A stretch of 42,812 nucleotides of DNA from assembly GCA_026399755.1 (NCBI GenBank), contig JAPLQI010000076.1:1-42812 (forward strand), read 5' to 3'. The translations under genes were made by a program, and so were the position numbers. Below the pieces are notes generated by a model. The model was not told where the DNA came from. It saw nothing but the letters and a program-made list of their open reading frames with translations, and searched no databases. This document shows positions 16,312-25,281 of this stretch, piece by piece (position 1 is the first letter of the stretch; each line of letters begins with the position of its first letter). The DNA is from Pseudomonadota bacterium (GTDB lineage: Bacteria > Pseudomonadota > Gammaproteobacteria > Burkholderiales > Chitinibacteraceae).

Positions 16312-16563
16312 AAAGTCAAAAAGGTCTTTTTAGTGCCTGCGGCACATGGATTTTGGAGCGGTAGCAACCGCGGGGGCCTTCCTTTCTTGAACGGCCAAGA
16401 AACGAAGCCAAAGAAGGCCGCCCCGACCAGCACGAAACCTCCTCACTGCGGACAATCGAGCGGCGGCTGCGGAACTCGCTCGCAAGCTCGCTCAAACAGT
16501 CCTCGCCGAAACCCCGCCCGCTTGTTCCTCGTTTCGGCGTGCTTCAAGGGGAGGATTTAAGCC
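16312..16563. repeat. About 240-bp dispersed repeat, copy 1
   Basis: This block matches 42428-42674 in the same orientation. Shared landmarks are TTTTTAGTGCCTGCGGCACA, CTTCCTTTCTTG, GGCCAAGAAACGAAGCCAAA, GGCCGCCCCGACCAGCACGA, CTCACTGCGGA, CCGAAACCCC and CGGCGTGCTTCAAGGGG. The middle part diverges between copies. It has no long conserved reading frame, so it is either a non-autonomous element or a structured RNA/intergenic mosaic element. Confidence 0.85.
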
Positions 16564-16644
16564 CCGTGCCACGGACAGGGATAAAAATCTAGTTTGTTGG
16601 GTGTTAAAATATTTAAAACCTATTCAAGCGCCTTAATTCAGAAC

Positions 16645-16715
16645 CTGTTTTTCTCCGTGAAACTCTGTGTTCTCCGTGCCCTCTGTGGTTCAAGATTTGG
16701 GTTTGTTTCACCACG
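16645..16715. repeat. CTCCGTG/CTCTGTG dispersed repeat
   Basis: Iterated units TTCTCCGTGAAACTCTGTG and TTCTCCGTGCCCTCTGTGG end in TTCAAGATTTGGGTTT. The same order occurs in inverse around 18480 and at 41470-41522. It lies immediately downstream of the recD stop. Confidence 0.75.
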
Positions 16716-16728
16716 CCACAAGTACTCT

Positions 16729-18411
16729 CTACCTCAACGCCGCCGCCAGCCCACTCTGCCGAATCGATTGTTTGGCAATAGCTTTGCTCAGCACATCATT
16801 GCTTCCCCAAATCTCTACTTTTTTCTTGGCTCGGGTGAGGCCGGTGTAGATCAGGCTGCGGCTGAGGAGTTCGTGAGGCTGGTCTGGCAGCAATAAAATC
16901 ACCTCGTCAAATTCCGAGCCTTGGCTTTTGTGTACCGTTAAGGCCAGTGCGGTTTCGTGGGCGGGCAGGCGGGCGGGGCTGAACCAGCGCAGGGTGTTGC
17001 CTTCGCCTTTAAAGGCCACGCGGGGCGCGCCGTTTTCAATAAAGGCCAGGCCGATATCGCCGTTATACAGCTGTACGCCGTAATCATTTTGCGTGATTAA
17101 AATGGGGCGGCCTGCGTACCAGAGGCTGTTTTCGGGGATGAATTTTTTAGCCTGCCAATGCGCTTCTAACTGCTGATTCACCCCCATCACTCCTGCATGG
17201 CCTTCGCGTAAAGCCGTTAGCACGCGGAAGGTATCGAAGGCGGCAAAAGCCGCGTCCACATCTCCAGCCAGCACGGCCTGCCAGTAAGCCGCGTAGCCTT
17301 GATCGCAGCGGCTGAGCAGGGTTTTGCTATTGGGCTGCCAGCCGAGTTCTGTTTCTGTCTCGGCAAATAAATCGTTCGGTTGCAATAGCGCCAATGCGCC
17401 CTTGGCGTCGCCCGAATTCACCAAACTCGCCAGCTTGCCAATTCCGCCGCCAGCGGCAAAGCGGTGGCTGTGTTCTAAATTCATCACGGCATTACCCACG
17501 CTGCTGGCCGGTGCTTTGCTGCTGGCGATTGTCACCCCCGTAGCACTTTTGAGCGCCTGAATAAAATCGGCGCTGGGCGATTTCAAACTGCACAGCTCGG
17601 CAAACACCGCACCTGCATCCACCGCATCCAGCTGATCTTTATCCCCGAGCAAAATCAAGCGGGCGTGCGCAGGCAGGGCTTCTACTAACTGCGCCATTAA
17701 GGCCAAGTCGATCATCGAAGCTTCATCCACCACTAGCACATCCAGCGCCAATGGATTAGCGGCATGATGCTTGAAACTGCCATCTGGCCGCGGCCCCAGT
17801 AAGCGGTGCAGGGTGGAAGCGGTTTCTGGGATGACGGCTAGAGTGGCGGGCGTGACAGCTAGGCTAGATTTTCTCTCCCGCACCGATTCACTCATTCTGG
17901 CTGCAGCCTTACCGGTGGGCGCGGCCATTTTGATACTTAGGGTGTTGCCTTCCATGATTTGCAAAGCGGCCAGAATGCGCAGCACCGTAGTGGTTTTACC
18001 CGTGCCCGGCCCACCAGAAATCACCGTCAGCTTTTGCATCACCGCAGCCGCTGCGGCTACTTTTTGTAAGTCTGGCTGAATGCTGGATGCAGGAAATAAT
18101 TCATCCAGCAGCGTGGCAAGCTTAGCCAAATCCACATCACATTTTTCCCCTGCCAATTGCCGCAGGCGCGTGGCCAGCTGCGATTCATACCACCAGTAGC
18201 GGGTGAGATAGAGGCGGTCTTTATCTTGAGTCAGCGGCTTAAACTCGCCCGGCCTGCCGATTAAGGGGCTGCTTAGCGGCGCAGTTTTAATACAACTATG
18301 CCCCGCCGCCAGCGCAGCGCAAAGCTTGGCGAGCGTGGCGTTTAGCTCATCCGATTGCGCACCGCAAAGGCGTTCAAAACTACGGCTTAATTCAAAGGCA
18401 AAGTCTGGCAT
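16729..18411 (-). CDS. recD: Exodeoxyribonuclease V alpha subunit RecD
   Basis: The frame is open to 18507, but the first 32 codons are repeat-derived sequence. The real start is ATG 18411 (MPDFAFELSRSF), preceded by AGG, giving about 560 residues. Helicase superfamily 1 motifs are clear: Walker A ISGGPGTGKTTTVL, LDVLVVDEASMIDLALM, LILLGDKDQLDAVDAG and the late ALTVHKSQGSEFDEVILLLP. RecD is the fast 5'-3' motor of RecBCD, which processes double-strand breaks and degrades linear foreign DNA. It shares strand with recB (19714-23358), but a DnaQ-like gene and repeats intervene, so a single transcript is uncertain. Confidence 0.93.
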   Translation of the reverse strand: MPDFAFELSRSFERLCGAQSDELNATLAKLCAALAAGHSCIKTAPLSSPLIGRPGEFKPLTQDKDRLYLTRYWWYESQLATRLRQLAGEKCDVDLAKLATLLDELFPASSIQPDLQKVAAAAAVMQKLTVISGGPGTGKTTTVLRILAALQIMEGNTLSIKMAAPTGKAAARMSESVRERKSSLAVTPATLAVIPETASTLHRLLGPRPDGSFKHHAANPLALDVLVVDEASMIDLALMAQLVEALPAHARLILLGDKDQLDAVDAGAVFAELCSLKSPSADFIQALKSATGVTIASSKAPASSVGNAVMNLEHSHRFAAGGGIGKLASLVNSGDAKGALALLQPNDLFAETETELGWQPNSKTLLSRCDQGYAAYWQAVLAGDVDAAFAAFDTFRVLTALREGHAGVMGVNQQLEAHWQAKKFIPENSLWYAGRPILITQNDYGVQLYNGDIGLAFIENGAPRVAFKGEGNTLRWFSPARLPAHETALALTVHKSQGSEFDEVILLLPDQPHELLSRSLIYTGLTRAKKKVEIWGSNDVLSKAIAKQSIRQSGLAAALR

Positions 18412-18419
18412 GGGGAACC

Positions 18420-18600
18420 TGTAGGGGTAAAAAATCTGTAGACACAGAGCTACAAAAAATACACAGAGAAAACCTAAATCTTGAACCACAGAGAGCACGG
18501 AGGACACGGAGTTTCACGGAGAAAATCTTTATTTCTCATGCTTTTCTCCGTGGCCCTCTGTGTTCTCCTTTTCCTCCGTGGTTAAAGATTTGGGTTTTTT
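18420..18600. repeat. CACAGAG/CTCCGTG repeat cluster between recD and the exonuclease gene
   Basis: The left half is made of AGACACAGAGC, ACACAGAGAAAACC, CACAGAGAGCACGGAGGACA and TTTCACGGAGAA units. The right half carries the complement (TTTCTCCGTGGCCCTCTGTG, TTCTCC, CTCCGTGG). The whole can fold into a long imperfect hairpin. It supplies the spurious upstream extension of the recD frame and overlaps the 3' end of the exonuclease gene. Confidence 0.8.
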
Positions 18601-19235
18601 TCTGTGTCAGTAGATTTCAGGTTTTGTTTATTTAAAAACTCTGGCACTTTGGCGGCGACTGTTTTGCTGATCTTTTCCAGCAGGTCCAAATCAATCTGCT
18701 GCATTTGGCAGGTTTGGGCTAAGTGCTGGGCGATATGGATCAGCAAGTGTGCCGAGACTTCTGCATCGGCTTCCGCCCTGTGGGCTGTGCCTTGAAAACG
18801 TATGCCTAGGCTTGCGGCCAAGGTGGCGAGTTTGTAGTTGCTCATGCCGGGGAATAAGCGGCGCGATAGTTTGAGCGTGCAGTGCAGACCTTGGTATTGC
18901 GGCAATAGATTAACGCGCTGGCTTTCGGCCAATAGAAACTTCGCATCAAAGCTGGCGTTGTGCGCCGACAGCGCATCGCTGCCGATAAATTCGATGAGCG
19001 CCGGAACCACTTCGCTGGCAGGCGGCGCCTTGTTGACCATGGCTTGGCTGATGCCGGTGAGCTGGGTAATAAAGGAGGGAATACGCACACCGCAATTAAC
19101 CAAAGAGACAAAGCGATCAGTAATCTGCCCGTCAACAATCCGCAGCGCAGCCACTTCAGTGATTCGGTCTGTATTGCAGCTGATGCCGGTGGCTTCAAAA
19201 TCCAGCATCACGATAGGGCGGTTGAATGAAATCAT
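18582..19235 (-). CDS. DnaQ-like 3'-5' exonuclease (DEDDh)
   Basis: The 217-residue protein has ExoI motif VMLDFEATG (Asp12/Glu14), ExoII around SAHNASFDAKFL and ExoIII GTAHRAEADAEVSAHLL with the DEDDh histidine and aspartate. It resembles the epsilon/PolC-type exonuclease domain without a polymerase-binding tail. It lies between recB and recD on the same strand, so a role in DNA repair or end processing is possible but only by context. The last dozen residues (KSTDTEKNPNL) are encoded by the CACAGAG-type repeat, suggesting that repeat insertion replaced the original C-terminus. The catalytic domain itself appears complete. Confidence 0.88.
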   Translation of the reverse strand: MISFNRPIVMLDFEATGISCNTDRITEVAALRIVDGQITDRFVSLVNCGVRIPSFITQLTGISQAMVNKAPPASEVVPALIEFIGSDALSAHNASFDAKFLLAESQRVNLLPQYQGLHCTLKLSRRLFPGMSNYKLATLAASLGIRFQGTAHRAEADAEVSAHLLIHIAQHLAQTCQMQQIDLDLLEKISKTVAAKVPEFLNKQNLKSTDTEKNPNL

Positions 19236-19294
19236 GGGGTCTTTTTAAAAATTGTAGGGTGGGCAGGTTTTTGTGCCCACGCGGGGTAGCTATA

Positions 19295-19385
19295 AAACCC
19301 AAATCTTGAAACACGGAGAACACAGAGAACACGGAGTTTCACGGAGAACACAGAGAACACGGAGTTTCACGGAGAAAAACATTAT
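19295..19385. repeat. Tandem CACGGAGAACACAGAGAA repeat
   Basis: AACACGGAGTTTCACGGAGA and ACACAGAG units are repeated in tandem: the unit GAACACAGAGAACACGGAGT occurs twice in succession. It is the left half of a cluster whose inverted counterpart is at 19625-19710. Confidence 0.8.
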
Positions 19386-19392
19386 TTACAAA

Positions 19393-19469
19393 CCGTCATT
19401 CCCGAGTGGTTTTGTCGGGAATCCAGTAGCGCTGCTGGACCCCCGATAAGATCACTCGGGGGTGACGAG
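19393..19469. repeat. CATTCCCG...CGGGGGTGACG palindromic element
   Basis: CGTCATTCCCGAGTG at the left pairs with CACTCGGGGGTGACG at the right, with internal GGGAATCCAG and CTGGACCCCCG arms. A second copy of the same family is at 37909-37980. The form fits a small MITE-like palindrome. Confidence 0.8.
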
Positions 19470-19473
19470 TCAT

Positions 19474-19621
19474 CGTAGGGTGGGTTAGGGCGCTCTTGAT
19501 GCTTATTAGAGCGCGGATCTATTTCGGCCGTAACCCACCATGACACTGCGCTGCGGCGGGTTACGGCCAAGATACGGCAGCGCACATATTTAATGTATTT
19601 TCTGGCCTAACCCACCCTACG
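19474..19621. repeat. CGTAGGGTGGGTTA...TAACCCACCCTACG palindromic element
   Basis: The terminal arms CGTAGGGTGGGTTAG and CTAACCCACCCTACG are perfect inverted repeats. Internal TAACCCACCATGACACTGCG and GCGGCGGGTTA arms also pair. This is a 148 bp composite palindrome without coding capacity. Confidence 0.8.
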
Positions 19622-19710
19622 GAGACTTATTCCTCATGTTTTTCTCCGTGAGCCTCCGTGTTCTCCTTTTCCTCCGTGGTTTAAGATTTGGGTTTTTTCT
19701 GTATCTACAG
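19622..19710. repeat. CTCCGTG/CTCCTTTTCCTCCGTGG repeat, inverted partner
   Basis: TTTTTCTCCGTGAGCCTCCG, TTCTCCTTTTCCTCCGTGGT and AAGATTTGGGTTTTTTCTGT match the right half of the 18420-18600 cluster. It lies directly at the 3' end of recB. Confidence 0.75.
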
Positions 19711-19713
19711 ATC

Positions 19714-22700
19714 TTAGGTTTTCACCGCATTCCCCATCAGCGCCACTTCAATATCATCCAGTAATTCCATGCTTGGCTTGCTGAAGTACACGCCGTTTTG
19801 CCCGTCTTGCTTTCCCAGCCCACGCATAAATAAGTAGTACACGCCGCCGAATTGATCGTCGGTAAAGTTGGGTAAGCGCTGGCGTAAGAAGCGGCGCACT
19901 GCGGCGCTGTAGATCAGGTATTGCAGATAATAGTGGTGCTGGGCCATGGCGGGGATGAGTTGGGTGGGGGCGTAGTCGGCCACGCTATTGCCCAGCCAGT
20001 TGCTTTTGTAATCGAGCACGTAAAATGCGTTTTCGTATTCAAACACCAGATCGATAAAGCCTCTTAAAAAGCCATTGATATGGAAGAAATCTAAGGTGCT
20101 GGCGGCGGCGCGAAACTCGATAGGCAGCGATGGATGTTGCAGCGCTGCAATCAGCCGCTCTGGCTGGCAGTGGCTTACGCTATAGGTGAATTCCATTTCT
20201 GCCACGCGGTTTTTGGGCGGGATGCTGGCTAAGGTTAGCGCATTGCCATCGAGCCGCGTAGAAACGGTGTCTCTCACAATTTGGCTGACGATTTCTAGCC
20301 AGTGCTCTGGAATGCCATGGTGCTCTAGGGCTTTGGCCGTGGTGGTGAGCAGCGTATCTGCATCTTGCCAATCCCATTCTTCTAAAATGGCGTGCAGGCA
20401 AGTACCGGCCACGGTGGCGGCGGCTTCTCTTTCGGGGAAGCTAAATACTGAGCGGCCTTCTGGCGCTGCGGATGAATCGGCTTCCGGCGCATTGCTGGCG
20501 CTGTCTCTATCCGGCCCTTCGGAATGATTGTGCGCGGTCATGCCAGAAAAGCTGGCGACTCGCCATGTGGGGTAGAGTTTTTTGCCAAGGTAAGGCTTAA
20601 ACACCAGTGGCTCGGCAGGGGTGGTTTTAAGGCCGGTTCGCGCACCGCTGGGTGCATCGTGCAGGGCAAAGACTTCTGGATGTTGCTCACACATCGCCGT
20701 AATTTCACCCAATAACGTTGCATGATCGTAAGCTTTTAAATGCTCTTTTTGCGCTTCTAATACATCGCTATGTTCACCGACGAGGGGATGCAGCAGCCAG
20801 GCCATGGCTGATTGCGATAGGCCGTCGCTGATTGCATAGCCTCGGCCATCTTTCAGTCCGATATTGCCCCATACGATATAGCAGCGATTTCTGGCACGGG
20901 TCAGGCCCACGTAAAGCAGGCGCAGCTTTTCTTCAAAGGCTTCCCGTTTGGCGCTGTCTTTATGCTCATCAAAATTTTCGCTGCCTAAATCCAGCCACGC
21001 TTTGTCATCCTGATGAAAGCGCACCGCCTCGGTGTGTTTGCCCAGCAAGCGGCCATCCCATAAAAACGGGCAAAACACGATGGGATATTCAAGGCCCTTG
21101 CTGGCGTGCAGGGTAACGATGCGCACGCGGTCTTCATCGCTTTCTAGGCGCAACAGGGCTTCGTCCCCAGCGTTTTTATTTTGGCGGCTAAACCACGCTA
21201 GGTGCTGTTCTAGGCCGGTGGCTTTGTGGGCCTGTAATAGCTCGGCCAGCTGTAACAGATTAGTCAGCCTCCGCTCGCCATCAGTCAAAGAAAGTAAGCG
21301 TTGCGCCACATTGCGCCCATCCAAACCTTGGTATTCCAGCCATTCTCTAAACATGGGGATCAAACCCTGCGTTTGCCAGAGTTTTTTCCAGTGGGCAAAG
21401 GCGTCGGCAATCTGGTCCCAACCGTTGATTTCTAGGCGCAGCAGGGTAGCGGCATTGTTGCCAAGCAGGGTGCTAATCAGCGCGGCGCGCACCAAGCCTT
21501 GCTTGGCTGGCTCGCTAATGGCGGCCAGCACGGTATAAAGCTCGACGGCCTCTTGCGATTCCCAAACGCTATCCCTTACCCGTAGCACACTCGGCACGCC
21601 TAGCTGGGTGAGCGCATCCTGCATGGCTTTGGCCCGAAAACGATCGGGCACCAGCACGGCCATATCGCCGCCCGAGAGTGGCTTATCTGCTAACTTAGCT
21701 TTGCCTTCCCCTGCCATTCGAAGCAGCCTTTCGATCTCTTGCGCGGTGATTTGGGCGGCTAGATGATTGGCGGTTTCTTTGGGCCAGCTGATTTGCACGC
21801 CTTTTTCTGAGATGCCTTCAGGTTCTGGCAAAAACTGAAAACGAAACGGTGCGCTCTTGCTATCAGCGGCATCATTCTCGCCATCAACAATTAACTCAGG
21901 CCGAGGTTTACTCGCCGCTTTTACCGCGCTAAAGCTAACATGCGGGTCAACAAAAGCCTCGCTAGGCCGCTCAAACAGGGTGTTTACTGCAGTGACTAAA
22001 GCAGGCACCGAGCGCTGATTGGTGTCCAAGCTTTCTTTGGCATCGACCAAGGCTTCGGCTTGGTGATAGGCGTGAATATCCGCGCCGCGAAAGCTATAAA
22101 TCGCCTGCTTAGGATCCCCCACCAAAAACAGCGGCGTGCTGCCATCTGCAAACACGCGCGAGAAAATATCGTATTGAATACCGTCGGTATCCTGAAACTC
22201 ATCAATCAGCGCGGCCTTATAACGGCGGCGCATGGCCATGGCGAGGCGCTCACCGCCTTCCGCAGTCAGGCCTTGCCACACGCGCAGCAACAGATCGTTA
22301 AAAGATAATTGCTGACGGCGGGCTAGGCGCTCGGGCAGCTCGATATCGCAGCGGCGGCGCAGCTCGGCCAGGCCTTGTTTTTGCCGCAATTGGCAAGCGG
22401 TGCTCAGATCATTAATTAAGCTCGCCAGTAATTCCACGGCCTCAAAAAAAGCGTGCTCGGGCGGTGTTTTGCCTTTGGCGGTGCCGCTAACTAGTTTACT
22501 GCTGCTGAGCTTAATCAGCTCCTTGCTGTCGATATCCTGCCAGCCACCATTGCCCGCGATATGGTCATCGATCAGCAAAAAGACTTTTTCTAATTGCTCT
22601 GGCTTATAGCTGTTTTGCTTTAAGGCCTTGCTGGCAGACAGCTCCAGCAACATTTTCTTAATGGCTGTTGAATGCTCACTCCAAAGCTGGCGATAGTTCT

Positions 22701-23358
22701 CGAAAGCAGCGGGTAGTGCGGCGCTTAATTCTGCGGTATCGGCAGCCGTACCCAGCTCTACGGTATGCAGCAGCGGTTGGCCTAAATGGCCATAGACCAC
22801 GCGCAGCCATTCCTCTGGGCTGGCTTTGCTTTTAAGTAAATACTCGGTGTAAATCGCATCGGCGGGGTAGACCTGCTCGCGCCAAAAATCTGCGGCAATT
22901 TCATCTAGCACCGGGCCGGTATCGCTGAGGATTTCCATACCAAAATCAGCGCCGCTTTCAAAGGCAGATTGGATAAGCACCCGCTGGCAAAAAGCGTGAA
23001 TGGTATGAATTGCCGCCTCGTCCAAGCTAGCAATGGCGCGCTGCAAGCGGCGCATTACCTCGTCTCGTCGATCTGCGTGCTGGATTAATAGCTGTTCACA
23101 AAACGGATCGAGTGCTTCTTCGCCCTCGAAAGATTCCAACACCTCGGCTAGCCGCCCACGGATGCGATCGCGCAGCTCGGCGGTGGCGGCTTCGGTAAAG
23201 GTGACCACCAGAATCTCAGGCACTTTTAAGCCGTGCTCAATCACCAGCCTTGTATATAAACCCGTAATCGTCCAAGTCTTGCCCGTGCCCGCGCTGGCCT
23301 CGATCATATGCGGGCCAGCTAATGGCATATCAAACAGATTTAAGGGGCGAAGATTCAT
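19714..23358 (-). CDS. recB: Exodeoxyribonuclease V beta subunit RecB
   Basis: The 1214-residue protein has UvrD-type helicase motifs: Walker A IEASAGTGKTWTITGLYTRL, AALIDEFQDTDGIQYDIF, FLVGDPKQAIYSFRGADI and VRIVTLHASKGLEYPIVF. The C-terminal nuclease domain contains GFIDLVFEYENAFYVLDYKS, with the Asp and Lys of the RecB nuclease motif. RecB is the 3'-5' motor and sole nuclease of RecBCD. Upstream of its start there is no recC: the next gene is a divergent metallopeptidase 315 bp away. RecC must be encoded elsewhere or be absent. Confidence 0.96.
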   Translation of the reverse strand: MNLRPLNLFDMPLAGPHMIEASAGTGKTWTITGLYTRLVIEHGLKVPEILVVTFTEAATAELRDRIRGRLAEVLESFEGEEALDPFCEQLLIQHADRRDEVMRRLQRAIASLDEAAIHTIHAFCQRVLIQSAFESGADFGMEILSDTGPVLDEIAADFWREQVYPADAIYTEYLLKSKASPEEWLRVVYGHLGQPLLHTVELGTAADTAELSAALPAAFENYRQLWSEHSTAIKKMLLELSASKALKQNSYKPEQLEKVFLLIDDHIAGNGGWQDIDSKELIKLSSSKLVSGTAKGKTPPEHAFFEAVELLASLINDLSTACQLRQKQGLAELRRRCDIELPERLARRQQLSFNDLLLRVWQGLTAEGGERLAMAMRRRYKAALIDEFQDTDGIQYDIFSRVFADGSTPLFLVGDPKQAIYSFRGADIHAYHQAEALVDAKESLDTNQRSVPALVTAVNTLFERPSEAFVDPHVSFSAVKAASKPRPELIVDGENDAADSKSAPFRFQFLPEPEGISEKGVQISWPKETANHLAAQITAQEIERLLRMAGEGKAKLADKPLSGGDMAVLVPDRFRAKAMQDALTQLGVPSVLRVRDSVWESQEAVELYTVLAAISEPAKQGLVRAALISTLLGNNAATLLRLEINGWDQIADAFAHWKKLWQTQGLIPMFREWLEYQGLDGRNVAQRLLSLTDGERRLTNLLQLAELLQAHKATGLEQHLAWFSRQNKNAGDEALLRLESDEDRVRIVTLHASKGLEYPIVFCPFLWDGRLLGKHTEAVRFHQDDKAWLDLGSENFDEHKDSAKREAFEEKLRLLYVGLTRARNRCYIVWGNIGLKDGRGYAISDGLSQSAMAWLLHPLVGEHSDVLEAQKEHLKAYDHATLLGEITAMCEQHPEVFALHDAPSGARTGLKTTPAEPLVFKPYLGKKLYPTWRVASFSGMTAHNHSEGPDRDSASNAPEADSSAAPEGRSVFSFPEREAAATVAGTCLHAILEEWDWQDADTLLTTTAKALEHHGIPEHWLEIVSQIVRDTVSTRLDGNALTLASIPPKNRVAEMEFTYSVSHCQPERLIAALQHPSLPIEFRAAASTLDFFHINGFLRGFIDLVFEYENAFYVLDYKSNWLGNSVADYAPTQLIPAMAQHHYYLQYLIYSAAVRRFLRQRLPNFTDDQFGGVYYLFMRGLGKQDGQNGVYFSKPSMELLDDIEVALMGNAVKT

Positions 23359-23673
23359 GGGTAATCCAGACGGGGCGGAGGATGAGCGGTAGGGGGATTA
23401 TAAAGGGCTAGGCTGGGCGCGTCTTAGCGATCCCTTGCGATGTGGTGCATAAAAGCAAATCGCCCGCCGCAATATTAAAACTGCGCTAGCGTGTAGTTTG
23501 TTTTTTATCACGAAGTTAGGGGTGTTTTTTGTAAGTAAAGTAATTTTAAAGTCAGTAATTATAGATTTTAATCAATAAAAACTTACTTAAATAATAAGCC
23601 TTATATGATGAAAGCATTTTTGGTAAGTTACAATATGCCGGTGTAATTTTGCACGCTGGGATTTGTAAATAAA
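23359..23673. other. AT-rich divergent promoter region between recB and the M60-like gene
   Basis: No gene is visible in these 315 bp. The 170 bp nearest the metallopeptidase gene are strongly AT-rich, with GTAAGT (23531) and ACTTAC (23581) in opposite orientation. This may mark a regulated promoter; no repeat family seen elsewhere in the window occurs here. Confidence 0.5.
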
Positions 23674-25281
23674 ATGCTAATAAAAATATTGATAATGTCA
23701 GCAATGGTTTTGACTACACCCGCTATTGCAGAGACACCCATAGCCTATGAAACTACCGTGGCAAGCAGCCCCTTTGAAGTTAGCTACAAAGAAACCAGCA
23801 ACTGGGGCAGTGGTTTTAATGGCCAATTTACGATCAAAAATACCGGCAAAACAGCGATTAATAACTGGGTGCTACGCTTTAATTGGCAGGGCAAGATCAC
23901 CAGCATCTGGGAAGGCAAACTCATTTCTAATGATGCGGTTTCTGGTCTTTACACCATCAGTGATAGCGGCTGGAACGCAAGCATTGCGCCGGGTGCTAGT
24001 GTCAGCTTTGGTGTGGCTGGCGTTGCCAGCACCACGGCTCCGATTAATTTTGATCTGAATGGCTTGTCCTTACCCCAATTTGCAAATACGGATTTTGAGA
24101 AGAATTTAAGCAGCTGGTCCATAGAGCAATGGCAGCCTCGCTCAGAGCAAATCCGTGTGGAAGAGGGCGTAGGTCGCAACAATAGCAAAGGGCTGGTGAT
24201 AGATCATGCTGGCACGCTGAATGTTACTGCCTTACATCAAACAGCGAGCGGATTGACGCAAGGCCAAGCTTATGTCGCTTCGGCATGGGTAAAAATGGAG
24301 AATGTGCAGCCCAAACAAGGGGCAAGCACAGGTGTTATTGTTAATTCATGGCGCAAATGGGCTTACGGAGAGGGATCTTCTAGCAGCGAAGGCTCTACTG
24401 GTACGAGCGATTGGCGTAAGCTGGAATACACCTTTGTTGCCGATGCGCCAACTCACGACTTAGCCATCAAGCTAGGGCAGTGGAATAGTGAGGCATCGGG
24501 CAAGGCCATTTTTGATGATTTTAAAATTGAAAAGCTGCATGAAACGCGCAATAGCGCGAAGCACTTTAGCTTTCAATTACTGACAAGTGATTTTACGGCC
24601 ATCAATGACAGCCAGTGGGGCGCGTGGATGACGCGGCTCGATTCTGCCTATGAGGCTTACCAAGAGCTGGTCGGCGGCACGCCGTTTAAAGGCGAGCGGA
24701 TGAAAGTATTAGGCGTTACGCAATACCCCGGTGGCTGGGCCGTAGCGGGTAATCCTATTTTGTGGATGGAACAATTTATTCCTGAGCAGCTAAGTAGGGC
24801 CAACGTTAATAATGATTGGATTTTTGGCATCATGCATGAAATGGGCCACAACTTTGATCTGGATTATCGCTGGGTTTGGGGTGGATCGGCCGCAGAATCA
24901 CTGGCTAATTTCAAGATGTACCATGTGGTTGAAACGCTGAACGCAGTGGTTTACCCGAACGAGCAAGGCTACCGTGGCGCGGGCTTACGCGAGTTTTACT
25001 ATGATAAATGTGATGATCTCAACCAAGACCGCGTATGCGATATTACGGGCGACACCATCACCGCCCGCCTGATCCGCATCCGCTTTAAGCTTGGCAATTG
25101 GGACGCCTATAAAAAGACCTTCCGCGAAATTCAAGCCCTGCCTGCGGCCCAAGTGCCACAGAGCAATCGAGCGAAATTTGATCTATTTGTCGACGTACTC
25201 AGCCGCCATTCCGCACTCAATATTCGCGCCGAATTTAGCCCCGAAGAGCTGGCATTTATTGCGGCGGACCATAAAGACTAA
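23674..25281 (+). CDS. Secreted carbohydrate-binding M60-like metallopeptidase
   Basis: The 535-residue protein has a signal peptide (about 1-20, ending AIAETP). A CBM2-like domain follows (about 25-130: NWGSGFNGQFTIKNTGKTAI, NNWVLRFNW, DSGWNASIAPGASVSFGVAG). The second module resembles CBM4/9 (about 135-285: NTDFEKNLSSWSIEQW, GQAYVASAWVKME). The catalytic part contains HEMGH (388-392) and Glu408, matching the HExxH-x(8-28)-E signature of M60/enhancin peptidases, which cleave mucin-type glycoproteins. CBM2 domains bind cellulose or chitin. It is transcribed alone from an AT-rich promoter region. The natural substrate is unknown; glycoproteins on chitinous or mucus surfaces are a guess. Confidence 0.85.
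   Translation: MLIKILIMSAMVLTTPAIAETPIAYETTVASSPFEVSYKETSNWGSGFNGQFTIKNTGKTAINNWVLRFNWQGKITSIWEGKLISNDAVSGLYTISDSGWNASIAPGASVSFGVAGVASTTAPINFDLNGLSLPQFANTDFEKNLSSWSIEQWQPRSEQIRVEEGVGRNNSKGLVIDHAGTLNVTALHQTASGLTQGQAYVASAWVKMENVQPKQGASTGVIVNSWRKWAYGEGSSSSEGSTGTSDWRKLEYTFVADAPTHDLAIKLGQWNSEASGKAIFDDFKIEKLHETRNSAKHFSFQLLTSDFTAINDSQWGAWMTRLDSAYEAYQELVGGTPFKGERMKVLGVTQYPGGWAVAGNPILWMEQFIPEQLSRANVNNDWIFGIMHEMGHNFDLDYRWVWGGSAAESLANFKMYHVVETLNAVVYPNEQGYRGAGLREFYYDKCDDLNQDRVCDITGDTITARLIRIRFKLGNWDAYKKTFREIQALPAAQVPQSNRAKFDLFVDVLSRHSALNIRAEFSPEELAFIAADHKD

Noticed and set aside
16594-16896. Plus-strand frame after the 240-bp repeat
   Set aside because: It crosses the CTCCGTG repeat and the 3' end of recD; no homology-like features are seen.
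18412-18507. N-terminal extension of RecD
   Set aside because: The extra 32 codons come from the CACAGAG/CTCCGTG repeat, and the family-like N-terminus starts at 18411.
19295-19385. Possible CRISPR array
   Set aside because: The repeated units are contiguous and short, without unique spacers of constant length, and no cas genes are present.
20186-21538. Several plus-strand frames opposite recB
   Set aside because: The minus-strand RecB protein has full motif content, and the plus frames are low-complexity shadows caused by codon bias.
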